Source: Seonamhaeicola sediminis (lineage in GTDB: Bacteria > Bacteroidota > Bacteroidia > Flavobacteriales > Flavobacteriaceae). Taken from it: a DNA stretch of 34,668 bases. Each line of letters opens with the position of its first letter. Position 1 is the first letter of the stretch. Below, piece by piece: positions 1 to 7,255 of this stretch. A program made the translations under genes and the position numbers. The notes beneath the pieces are model-generated. The model was not told the DNA's origin, made no database searches, and saw only the letters and a program-made list of their open reading frames with translations. Location of the stretch: the NCBI RefSeq assembly GCF_004358095.2, contig NZ_SMZJ02000007.1, forward strand, positions 92,169 through 126,836, in the 5' to 3' direction.

Positions 1-90
1 TAACCGACGATGTCGCACGTTTTGGCTCGAAGCCCGCAGAAGGCGATATTTTTAGGATAGGTTTTAGTAGTAATTTGGTTTAACCCTGCA

Positions 91-170
91 GATGATAGCA
101 CATGCTTTAAGATGCATTGTCTGCGAAGCAGCGCAGATTAAAGTTCGCCTTTGGCGAATGTGCTATCATC
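91..170. repeat. nested inverted-repeat (multi-branched) element
   Basis: The outer arms gatgatagcacat (91-103) and atgtgctatcatc (158-170) are perfect 13-bp complements. Inside them ctttaa (105-110) pairs with ttaaag (138-143), tctgcg (120-125) with cgcaga (132-137), and ttcgcc (144-149) with ggcgaa (153-158) across a 3-nt loop. The 80-bp unit can therefore fold as a branched cruciform or RNA. A looser pair, gtttaac at 78-84 and gttaaac at 208-214, flanks it. It may be an intergenic repeat, a folded recombination site, or a structured RNA. The pairing is seen directly; the identity is unknown. Confidence 0.6.
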
Positions 171-375
171 TTAAGAATATGTGTCGTTTTAATGACTTAT
201 ATTCGACGTTAAACGAAGGTAGTTAAAAATTCTTACAAAATCAAGTGGTTTGTTGTCATGTTTAAAGAATAAAGTAGTAGTCTGCATATTCTAACTTTTT
301 AAATAACCTGTTTAAATAGATTTTAACAAATCTGGGATAAGAGAAGTCTATTTTTAAAGGTTTTAAACCGTGTTC

Positions 376-383
376 TAATTTTG
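376..383 (+). promoter_or_regulatory. candidate -7 box for acnA
   Basis: TAATTTTG matches the Bacteroidota -7 consensus TAnnTTTG and would give a leader of roughly 45-50 nt. No clear TTG -33 box sits about 20 nt upstream, so this is only half of a promoter. Confidence 0.35.
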
Positions 384-436
384 TATATTAGTAATTCTAA
401 AAAATCAAACATTAATTTAAAAAATAGATATAGCTT

Positions 437-2704
437 ATGGCATTTGATATTGATATGATAAAAGGAGTTTATGCACAAATGAAAGAACGTGTAGACGCTG
501 CCCGAGACATTGTTGGAAAACCTTTAACGCTTTCAGAAAAGATTTTATATAACCACCTTTGGGATGGTATGCCAACAAAGGCTTTTGTTAGAGGAAAGGA
601 TTATGTTGACTTTGCTCCCGATAGAATAGCATGTCAAGATGCTACTGCACAAATGGCTTTATTGCAATTTATGCAAGCTGGGAAAAGTAAGGTAGCGGTA
701 CCCACAACGGTGCATTGTGATCACTTAATTCAAGCTAAAGAAGGTGCCGCAGCAGATTTAAAGCATGCTAATAATGTGAGTAGTGAAGTTTTTAATTTCT
801 TAGAATCGGTATCAAATAAATACGGTATTGGTTTTTGGAAACCCGGAGCTGGAATTATTCATCAAGTGGTTTTAGAAAACTATGCGTTTCCAGGAGGCAT
901 GATGATTGGAACCGATTCGCACACAGTAAATGCCGGTGGTTTAGGAATGGTAGCGGTAGGCGTTGGAGGTGCTGATGCGGTTGATGTTATGGCTGGTATG
1001 GCATGGGAATTGAAGTTTCCTAAACTTATTGGAGTAAAATTAACTGGAAAGCTGTCGGGGTGGACTGCACCAAAAGATGTTATTTTAAAAGTTGCTGAAA
1101 TTTTAACCGTAAAAGGAGGAACAGGAGCCATTGTAGAATATTTTGGACCTGGAGCAATAGCAATGTCCTGTACAGGAAAGGGAACCATTTGTAATATGGG
1201 TGCAGAGATTGGTGCTACAACCTCTACATTTGGATATGATGAGTCTATGGAACGTTATTTAAAAGCTACAGATAGAGCAGATGTTGCGGAAGCTGCAAAT
1301 GCAGTGGCTTCTTATTTAACCGCAGATCCAGAGGTATATGAAAATCCAGAGCAATATTTTGATCAGGTAATAGAGATAAACCTTACAGAGTTAATGCCGC
1401 TATTAAATGGACCATTTACACCAGATTTATCAACAGAGGTGGGTTCTGATATGACTGAAAAAGCAACGGCTAATGATTGGCCAATTAAAGTAGAGTGGGG
1501 TTTGATAGGATCTTGTACTAATTCATCTTATGAAGATTTATCTCGTGCGTCTTCCATTGCACAACAAGCTTTAGATAAAGGTTTAAAAACAAAAGCCGAG
1601 TTTGGAATCAATCCAGGTTCTGAGCAAGTTCGCTACACAGCGGAACGCGATGGCATATTAGAAGTTTTTGAAAAATTAGATGCTAAAATATTTACCAATG
1701 CTTGTGGACCATGTATTGGTCAGTGGGCACGTTATTCAGATCCTAAAAATGCACCAAAAAACAGTATTGTACATTCGTTTAACAGAAACTTTGCAAAACG
1801 TGCCGATGGTAACCCAAACACGCATGCCTTTGTAGCATCGCCTGAAATTACGGCAGCTATTGCCATTGCAGGTCGTTTAGATTTTAATCCATTAAAAGAT
1901 AAGTTAATTAATGAAAATGGAGAAGAAGTCATGTTAGATGAACCAACGGGATGGGAATTGCCACCAAATGGTTTTGATGTAAAGGATAATGGTTATTTAG
2001 AGCCAGAAAAAGACGGAAGCCATGTAAATGTTGTAGTGAACGACGATTCTGAACGTTTACAATTACTAACACCGTTTGAGCCTCTTGGAGACTCAATTAC
2101 AGGAGCTAAACTATTAATTAAAGCGTTTGGTAAATGTACCACAGATCATATTTCAATGGCAGGACCATGGTTACGTTTTAGAGGGCATCTAGATAATATT
2201 GCTAACAATACTCTAATAGGAGCGGTAAATGCTTTTAATAAGCAAACTAATTTTGTTAAAAACCAATTAACAGGTGAGTATGGTGGTGTACCTGACGTAC
2301 AGCGTGCTTACAAAGCAGCAGGAATTAAAACAGTGGTAGTAGGAGACCATAACTATGGCGAAGGGTCTTCTAGAGAGCATGCAGCAATGCAACCACGTCA
2401 TTTAGGTGTTGCAGCGGTTATTGTAAAATCTTTTGCACGTATTCATGAAACAAATCTTAAAAAACAAGGGATGTTAGGTTTAACTTTTGCAAATGAATCT
2501 GATTATGATTTGATTCAAGAGGACGATACCTTCAACTTTTTGGATTTAAATGAATTTGCTCCAGATAAGCAGTTAACTGTTGAAGTAGTGCATGCAGATG
2601 GCAGTTCAGATAACATCAAGCTAAATCATTCATATAATAATGCTCAAATTGCTTGGTATAAAGAAGGTTCTGCTTTAAACTTGATAAAAAAGCAAAATGC
2701 TTGA
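437..2704 (+). CDS. acnA: aconitate hydratase
   Basis: Aconitase interconverts citrate and isocitrate through cis-aconitate in the TCA cycle, in the cytoplasm. At 755 residues it has the size and motif spacing of the mitochondrial-type enzyme common in Bacteroidota. The [4Fe-4S] ligands are Cys360 in GSCTNSS and Cys423/Cys426 in ACGPCIG. The substrate-binding block SSREHAA falls at about 644-650, with Arg646. These positions run two higher than the pig mitochondrial enzyme, so the whole catalytic core is collinear. The N-terminal IGTDSHT segment is also present. The gene stands alone, with a -7 box upstream and a strong hairpin terminator about 50 nt after the stop, so it is probably monocistronic. 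Nothing is odd about it. Confidence 0.97.
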   Translation: MAFDIDMIKGVYAQMKERVDAARDIVGKPLTLSEKILYNHLWDGMPTKAFVRGKDYVDFAPDRIACQDATAQMALLQFMQAGKSKVAVPTTVHCDHLIQAKEGAAADLKHANNVSSEVFNFLESVSNKYGIGFWKPGAGIIHQVVLENYAFPGGMMIGTDSHTVNAGGLGMVAVGVGGADAVDVMAGMAWELKFPKLIGVKLTGKLSGWTAPKDVILKVAEILTVKGGTGAIVEYFGPGAIAMSCTGKGTICNMGAEIGATTSTFGYDESMERYLKATDRADVAEAANAVASYLTADPEVYENPEQYFDQVIEINLTELMPLLNGPFTPDLSTEVGSDMTEKATANDWPIKVEWGLIGSCTNSSYEDLSRASSIAQQALDKGLKTKAEFGINPGSEQVRYTAERDGILEVFEKLDAKIFTNACGPCIGQWARYSDPKNAPKNSIVHSFNRNFAKRADGNPNTHAFVASPEITAAIAIAGRLDFNPLKDKLINENGEEVMLDEPTGWELPPNGFDVKDNGYLEPEKDGSHVNVVVNDDSERLQLLTPFEPLGDSITGAKLLIKAFGKCTTDHISMAGPWLRFRGHLDNIANNTLIGAVNAFNKQTNFVKNQLTGEYGGVPDVQRAYKAAGIKTVVVGDHNYGEGSSREHAAMQPRHLGVAAVIVKSFARIHETNLKKQGMLGLTFANESDYDLIQEDDTFNFLDLNEFAPDKQLTVEVVHADGSSDNIKLNHSYNNAQIAWYKEGSALNLIKKQNA

Positions 2705-2752
2705 TTTAGCCTAAACGGATTTTAAAAAATCTCATACAGTTGTTAAAAAATA

Positions 2753-2785
2753 AAAATCCAACGTTCTTATGCGTTGGATTTTTTT
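2753..2785 (+). terminator. intrinsic terminator after acnA
   Basis: An 11-bp perfect stem, aaaatccaacg (2753-2763) with cgttggatttt (2772-2782), has an 8-nt loop and runs into a T-tract. It lies between acnA and the convergent ketolase gene and could also work leftward through its A-rich 5' side. Confidence 0.85.
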
Positions 2786-2934
2786 ATGTAAAATTTATTT
2801 CTTTTAATCGATTGTTAATTTACTCCGCTCTTTATAATGAGGGATTATCAACTAACTAAGCAAGTTTGCTAAAAAAATTTCTTTCAGAACTAGAAAAAAC
2901 ATGATGTGAAAATAATTTAGAGTATTATTCATAG

Positions 2935-3639
2935 TTATTTAGTTTGCCATAAGCGCCACCATGGAATTCCTGGGGCATCGTGATGTTCATAATGATAACC
3001 AAAAAAATAACAACTTAAGAAAGCCCACAAATGATTCTTTTGTAGTGTTCCAGATTTATGCTGATTATTATTATGAGCATCGTTTCTATGAGGAATATAG
3101 GTGCCAAAATAAAATAACTGGAACGTAGATAGAATACTAGGTAAAACCCAAAATAATAGAAGATTTTCTAACGGAAAGACTAGCTTTAATAGTTGAAGAC
3201 TTACAGTTATTAAAATTAGTTGTTTTATAGTAATATAACTTTTAATAAAGTTCCAGTACCACAACCAGAATTTACCAGATTCGTGATAATCAGGATCATC
3301 ATGAGAAGCAACATGATTATGGTGCATATGGTGTTTACGCAGTAAATAATCATAAAAATTGAATGCAAATAAAAAAGCGGTTAATCGGCCAAAAAAGGAA
3401 TTAATATTCTTTTGCTTAGAAACAGTGCCATGCATGGCATCATGTGCCGTTATAAATAAACCTGTGTATAAATGTGTTTGTACAAAAATAAAAAGGTAAG
3501 TTATTATGTTACTGTAATCTATCTGCCAATTCAATAAGTAAAATAAACAGAACAGCCAAGTTAAAATAACCACAGAGCCTATAATGATACCTACTGGGTC
3601 AATGGCTTTAGATAATATTTTACTTTTATTAAAGGACAA
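2935..3639 (-). CDS. crtW: CrtW-type beta-carotene ketolase (membrane di-iron oxygenase)
   Basis: A 234-residue membrane protein of the fatty-acid-desaturase fold. Its His clusters match the CrtW subfamily: HDAMHG (66-71), HHMHHNH (103-109), a TYIPHR block (180-185) and YHYEHH followed by PGIPWWRL near the C-terminus. Hydrophobic segments lie around 17-60 and 140-180. CrtW enzymes add 4-keto groups to beta-ionone rings, giving canthaxanthin or astaxanthin-type pigments, with iron and oxygen at the membrane. No other carotenoid gene is nearby, so the substrate pathway must be encoded elsewhere. A simple lipid desaturase is less likely, because the GTYIPHR and PWW motifs are CrtW hallmarks. Substrate is inferred. 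Confidence 0.8.
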   Translation of the reverse strand: MSFNKSKILSKAIDPVGIIIGSVVILTWLFCLFYLLNWQIDYSNIITYLFIFVQTHLYTGLFITAHDAMHGTVSKQKNINSFFGRLTAFLFAFNFYDYLLRKHHMHHNHVASHDDPDYHESGKFWLWYWNFIKSYITIKQLILITVSLQLLKLVFPLENLLLFWVLPSILSTFQLFYFGTYIPHRNDAHNNNQHKSGTLQKNHLWAFLSCYFFGYHYEHHDAPGIPWWRLWQTK

Positions 3640-3829
3640 ATTTTTTGTTTAAATTTATAAAAAAAATATTAAACAAAAATAATAAAGTCGATAAAATAAT
3701 ATTATTGCTCTACAAAAGGTTTTATTAATGATTACTTTGCTGAATTTTTAAAAGGGCACTTTCTAATATTTAAATTAGTAACTCTACCTTCAAAATCACA
3801 AAAGCATTACTTTTACAAAAACTTCAAAA

Positions 3830-4603
3830 ATGAACTCCAGACAAAATCAGCTCAAAGCATTTGATAGATTATTAACTATTATGGATGAGTTACGAGAGCA
3901 GTGCCCTTGGGATAAAAAGCAAACCATGGAAACCTTACGCCATTTAACCATTGAGGAAACTTATGAATTAGGCGATGCTATTCTTGATAATGATTTAGAA
4001 GAGGTTAAAAAGGAGTTGGGAGATGTGTTACTCCATATAGTATTTTATTCTAAAATAGGTAGTGAAACCCATGATTTTGATATTGCAGACGTCTGTAATG
4101 AAATTTGCGAAAAGCTTATTAACAGACACCCCCATATTTACAGTGATGTGAAAGTTGATAATGAACATGATGTGAAGCGCAATTGGGAGAACCTAAAATT
4201 AAAAGAAGGTAAAAAAAGTGTTTTAGAAGGGGTTCCTAAAAGTTTACCTGCTTTGGTAAAAGCCAATAGAATTCAAGAAAAAGTTGCTGGCGTTGGTTTT
4301 GATTGGGAAAAACCTGAACAGGTCTGGGAAAAACTACAAGAAGAATTAGCAGAATTTCAATATGAAGTTAAAACTGGTAACAAAGATACCATGGAAAGCG
4401 AATTTGGAGATGTTATGTTCTCTTTGGTAAATTATGCCCGTTTTTTAGATATCAACCCAGAGAATGCATTAGAGCGAACCAATAAAAAGTTTTCTAAGCG
4501 TTTTCAATATTTAGAGGAAAAAGCAAAGTCCCAGAACAAAAGCCTTAAAGATATGACGCTTGCAGAAATGGATGTGTTTTGGGAAGAAGCAAAAAGACTT
4601 TAA
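3830..4603 (+). CDS. mazG: nucleoside triphosphate pyrophosphohydrolase MazG
   Basis: MazG hydrolyses NTPs and dNTPs to the monophosphate and pyrophosphate, cleaning non-canonical nucleotides from the pool. The 257-residue protein has the usual two-domain form. The first domain carries LREQCPWDKKQT followed by EETYEL and KKELGDVLLH, the EExxE...ExxD Mg2+ site. The second repeats this with EELAEF and ESEFGDVMFSLVNYAR. Length is normal for the E. coli-like two-domain family. The start is the ATG at 3830; the conserved region begins within a few residues of it. It is divergent from the ketolase gene, and I see no good -7 box in the 190-bp gap on its side. Confidence 0.95.
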   Translation: MNSRQNQLKAFDRLLTIMDELREQCPWDKKQTMETLRHLTIEETYELGDAILDNDLEEVKKELGDVLLHIVFYSKIGSETHDFDIADVCNEICEKLINRHPHIYSDVKVDNEHDVKRNWENLKLKEGKKSVLEGVPKSLPALVKANRIQEKVAGVGFDWEKPEQVWEKLQEELAEFQYEVKTGNKDTMESEFGDVMFSLVNYARFLDINPENALERTNKKFSKRFQYLEEKAKSQNKSLKDMTLAEMDVFWEEAKRL

Positions 4604-4643
4604 TCAATAATCATTTAGCTTATAGTTATCTTAGTGAGGGTAA

Positions 4644-4675
4644 TTTGTTAATAGAGACTTGTTTTTGTAAATTTG
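4644..4675 (+). promoter_or_regulatory. Bacteroidota promoter (TTTG-N20-TAAATTTG)
   Basis: TTTG (4644-4647), a 20-nt spacer and TAAATTTG (4668-4675) fit the -33/-7 consensus of the Bacteroidota primary sigma factor. Transcription should begin near 4679-4681. The next annotated gene starts about 245 nt further on. Confidence 0.6.
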
Positions 4676-4679
4676 CAGC

Positions 4680-4781
4680 ATGAATAGCGGAATACATGAA
4701 ATAAGAAATAACAGAATCTTCAACTTTAATTTTCTAGTTTTTAGAAATCAGTCAGATAAGTTTATTCCTCCTTCAATTTAA
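4680..4781 (+). CDS. possible 33-residue ORF at the promoter's start site
   Basis: ATG at 4680 lies 5 nt after the -7 box, so a transcript from this promoter would begin essentially at the start codon. The ORF encodes 33 residues ending in a Pro-Pro-Ser-Ile tail and has no recognisable motif, signal peptide or membrane segment. It may be a leaderless small protein or a chance frame within a non-coding transcript. I do not recognise it. Confidence 0.15.
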   Translation: MNSGIHEIRNNRIFNFNFLVFRNQSDKFIPPSI

Positions 4782-4925
4782 TTTACCCTACAGTAAGTTT
4801 ATAGGAAATGATGTGGTTTGTAATTAAAAATGATAACTAGCCGCATTAGTTAAATTACTTACCATACAACACTTTAATTGTCCATTTAAAAAATTGGGCA
4901 GGTAATTTATAACACCCATTATTTA

Positions 4926-5372
4926 ATGACCATAAAGACCTTTGATGCCTTTTCTAGGATGTCAATTATACAAATTAATAGAGTAACAAGATTTATATTT
5001 GGAAATTACACTAGTTTAAGAGAAACAAAACCAGCTATACAAAAATCAATAATGTATGCTACAAAAGAACTTCCTGGTTTGGGTGGTTTTGTTTTTACGG
5101 TGGAGCATAAGAATGAATTATTGGCGGCTGCAGTAGTAAATAAAACGGGGATGAATGAGTATTTGGCAGAAAACATATTAGTTTATTTAGCTGTAAAAGA
5201 AGAGCATAGAAGAACGGGTATTGCAAACAAATTACTACAACATATTGTGATGTATTGTAAAGGAGATATCTCTATATATGTTCAAAAAGATGACGTGATA
5301 ATTAAAATGTTTGAAAAATTTGGCTTTGAATCTAGAAATATTGAAATGCGCCTAGAGCGAAAAACAAAATAA
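4926..5372 (+). CDS. GNAT-family N-acetyltransferase
   Basis: A 148-residue single-domain acyl-CoA transferase. The acetyl-CoA-binding motif A is visible as AVKEEHRRTGIANKLL (about residues 93-108), preceded by the beta-4 strand ENILVYL. The C-terminal FEKFGFESRN is the usual motif B end. The central NKTGM...ENILVY block is seen in a GNAT group that tends to lie near amino-acid metabolism genes. Here it heads a tight forward cluster with proC and proB, so a small amino-acid-type substrate is plausible but not shown. The ATG at 4926 may be upstream of the true start; a second ATG lies at codon 12. Confidence 0.8.
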   Translation: MTIKTFDAFSRMSIIQINRVTRFIFGNYTSLRETKPAIQKSIMYATKELPGLGGFVFTVEHKNELLAAAVVNKTGMNEYLAENILVYLAVKEEHRRTGIANKLLQHIVMYCKGDISIYVQKDDVIIKMFEKFGFESRNIEMRLERKTK

Positions 5373-5379
5373 TAAAACA

Positions 5380-5571
5380 ATGAAAATTATTAAAATAAAG
5401 AGAAGAACTGTGGTAGAAAAACGCTACAGTATAAAAATGGGAGAGTTAATAACACATGTAACATACATTAAAAAACACATTTTGGGACTTCCTATTAAAA
5501 CGTTATATAAATACCGTAAAACCTATTATGGTGAGGTAAAAGATTGTAGTGATTGTATTTTATTTATCTAA
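5380..5571 (+). CDS. small basic protein of unknown function
   Basis: A 63-residue Lys/Arg-rich protein that starts 7 nt after the GNAT stop and ends 25 nt before proC, so it is probably co-transcribed. It has alternating basic and hydrophobic stretches, a LGLPIKTLYKYRKTYYGEV segment, and a CSDC pair near the C-terminus that could bind metal or form a disulfide. I do not recognise the family. Tight spacing and a clean frame favour a real gene. Confidence 0.5.
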   Translation: MKIIKIKRRTVVEKRYSIKMGELITHVTYIKKHILGLPIKTLYKYRKTYYGEVKDCSDCILFI

Positions 5572-5596
5572 ACTATATAAAACAAACATAATTTAA

Positions 5597-6403
5597 ATGA
5601 GAATATTAGTTATTGGAGCCGGTAATATGGGCTTGACCTACGCAGAGGGAATGTCAAAATCTAAGCTTTTAAAGAAACGCAATATCATGGTGTTAGATAC
5701 GAGCGAAGAAAAGTTAAAGGAACTCAACGCAGTATCGCATTTTGATGCTTTTAATAAGCTTGAAGATTGTGTGCCTAAAGCAGATATCATATTTGTGGCT
5801 GTTAAACCTTACCATGCCGAAAATGTATTTAAGGCTATTAATCCGTTAGTAAAACCCCAGCAGATTATTATTTCTATAATGGCTGGCGTAACTATTTCTA
5901 AGATAGAAACGCTTACCGGGCTAAAAAAAATTATTAGGGCAATGCCTAATTTACCTGCCAAAATAGGCAAAGGGTTAACTTCTTACGTGGTATCTTCGGA
6001 AGTGTCAAGAATTGAAAAACTAACTATAGAAGGACTGTTAGATACTACAGGAAAGTCTATAGAAGTATCCAATGAGGAGTTAATAGATGCCTCAACAGGA
6101 ATTTCAGGAAGCGGACCAGCTTATGTGTTTTACTTTATGCAAAGTATGATGGAAGCAGCACTGCAAATGGGTTTTTCAAAAAATGATTCTGTGACTTTGG
6201 TCAGTCAAACGTTTACAGGAGCGGTAGAGTTGTTCAATCAATCTAATTTATCTCCAAATTCTTGGATGGAACGTGTAGCTTCTAAAGGGGGAACAACTAG
6301 GGCTGCTTTAGATTCTATGGAAGATAATAATGTTAATTTATTAATAAAAGAAGCTGCTTTTTCTGCATTTAACCGTGCGGTAGAGCTAGGTAAAGAATAT
6401 TAA
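5597..6403 (+). CDS. proC: pyrroline-5-carboxylate reductase
   Basis: ProC catalyses the last step of proline synthesis, the NAD(P)H-dependent reduction of pyrroline-5-carboxylate to proline, in the cytoplasm. The 268-residue protein shows the N-terminal Rossmann motif GAGNMG (7-12), AVKPYH, IRAMPNLP, ISGSGPAYV and the C-terminal signature VASKGGTTRAAL. Length is typical. It is followed after a single base by proB, indicating an operon. The usual partner proA (gamma-glutamyl phosphate reductase) is not next to it. Confidence 0.96.
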   Translation: MRILVIGAGNMGLTYAEGMSKSKLLKKRNIMVLDTSEEKLKELNAVSHFDAFNKLEDCVPKADIIFVAVKPYHAENVFKAINPLVKPQQIIISIMAGVTISKIETLTGLKKIIRAMPNLPAKIGKGLTSYVVSSEVSRIEKLTIEGLLDTTGKSIEVSNEELIDASTGISGSGPAYVFYFMQSMMEAALQMGFSKNDSVTLVSQTFTGAVELFNQSNLSPNSWMERVASKGGTTRAALDSMEDNNVNLLIKEAAFSAFNRAVELGKEY

Positions 6404-6404
6404 A

Positions 6405-7175
6405 ATGGGAAAAGAAAGAATTGTTGTTAAAGTTGGTACTAATGTAATGACCAACAAAGACAATAGAATTGTAAGACCAGTTTTAAATCATTTGGTAGAA
6501 CAAATTGCAGAACTTTATGAAAGAGACATCATGACTATTTTAGTGTCGTCTGGGTCAGTAATAGCAGGAAAAGAAGTTTTAGGAAAATCAAAAATAAAGA
6601 ATAAAACACAAAAGCGTCAAGTGTATTCCGCCATTGGTCAGCCTAGAATGATGCGACTTTATTACAATATTTTCCATGATTATGGTATGAAGTGTGCCCA
6701 AGTATTACCCACAAAGAGGGATTTTAGCCCAGGAGTACATAGGCAAAATATGATTAACTGTTGTGAGGGGCTCTTATCTGAAGGAGTCATTCCTATAGCT
6801 AATGAAGATGATGCGGTGTCAGTTACTATGTCTATGTTTTCTGATAATGATGAATTAGCCAGTTTAATAGCGCAACTTCTAGAAGTAGACAAATTAATTA
6901 TTTTAACTGATATTGATGGTCTTTATACAGGACACCCAAATGAAGATGACAGTAGTTTGATTGAAAATGTAAATCCAGATGATGATTTATTAAAGTATAT
7001 TAAAGATGGTGGTAAGAATGAAGGTGAAGGAAGGGGAGGTATGGGCTCTAAATTAGACTACGCCCAAAAGGCTGCAGCTAAAAATATACCTACATTTATT
7101 GTAAATGGTAAAAAAAGAAATACATTAATTGATATTATTGAAGGGAAATCTGTAGGAACAAAAGTTTCTTTGTAA
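6405..7175 (+). CDS. proB: glutamate 5-kinase (short form without PUA domain)
   Basis: ProB phosphorylates glutamate to gamma-glutamyl phosphate, the first committed step of proline synthesis. The 256-residue amino-acid-kinase fold shows the N-terminal VVKVGTNVMT phosphate loop, LVSSGSVIAG, the substrate-binding NEDDAVS, SDNDELASLIA, ILTDIDGLYTG and the late GGMGSKLDYAQKAA nucleotide loop. It stops after the kinase domain: the C-terminal PUA domain of the E. coli enzyme (about 367 residues) is absent, as in many Bacteroidota. It starts 1 nt after proC and the unit ends at a palindromic terminator. Proline feedback inhibition is expected from the family. Confidence 0.93.
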   Translation: MGKERIVVKVGTNVMTNKDNRIVRPVLNHLVEQIAELYERDIMTILVSSGSVIAGKEVLGKSKIKNKTQKRQVYSAIGQPRMMRLYYNIFHDYGMKCAQVLPTKRDFSPGVHRQNMINCCEGLLSEGVIPIANEDDAVSVTMSMFSDNDELASLIAQLLEVDKLIILTDIDGLYTGHPNEDDSSLIENVNPDDDLLKYIKDGGKNEGEGRGGMGSKLDYAQKAAAKNIPTFIVNGKKRNTLIDIIEGKSVGTKVSL

Positions 7176-7195
7176 ATACTATTATATGTCGCTAA

Positions 7196-7233
7196 AAATA
7201 AGGGGTTTAACACTAGTGTTAAACCCCTTATTT
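7196..7233. terminator. perfect 38-bp palindrome, bidirectional terminator
   Basis: The left half (7196-7214) is the exact reverse complement of the right half (7215-7233), centred on ACTAGT, with an aggggtttaacac core flanked by A-rich and T-rich ends. It lies between the convergent proB and DUF349 genes, 20 nt from each stop, so it should terminate both transcripts. Confidence 0.85.
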
Positions 7234-7255
7234 GTTTAGATTAAAAAAATGGCTT

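Larger units (their letters stand above)
1..436. other. non-coding left edge upstream of acnA
   Basis: No convincing gene lies here. Bases 1-220 are visibly GC-richer than the rest of the intergenic DNA and contain nested inverted repeats (separate entry). Bases 220-436 are AT-rich leader and promoter DNA for the aconitase gene. On the minus strand a frame is open from about 136 to the left edge without a good start codon. It could be the beginning of something outside the window, but more likely it is fortuitous within the structured element. Confidence 0.5.
4604..4925. other. intergenic region with a strong promoter and no clear gene
   Basis: These 322 bp between mazG and the GNAT gene contain a near-consensus promoter (4644-4675) and one 33-codon ORF starting immediately after it. 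From 4782 to 4925 the DNA is AT-rich, and I see no further gene or convincing terminator. It could be a long leader for the GNAT-proC-proB cluster, a small RNA, or a remnant of a lost gene. Confidence 0.5.

Noticed and set aside
78-214. A canonical integron attC site from the complementary gtttaac/gttaaac boxes
   Set aside because: The inner arms are not symmetrically placed and no integrase or cassette gene is visible, so I kept it only as an unassigned structured element.
880-1188. Long open frame antisense to acnA, and similar frames antisense to proB, the DUF349 gene, the aminotransferase gene, the OstA-like gene, hisS and others
   Set aside because: All lie wholly within strongly supported genes on the opposite strand, with no family motifs or start signals.
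3674-3681. -7 box (TATTTTTG, minus strand) for the ketolase gene
   Set aside because: The only upstream TTG is about 31 nt away, too far for a -33 box; AT-rich DNA yields such matches by chance.
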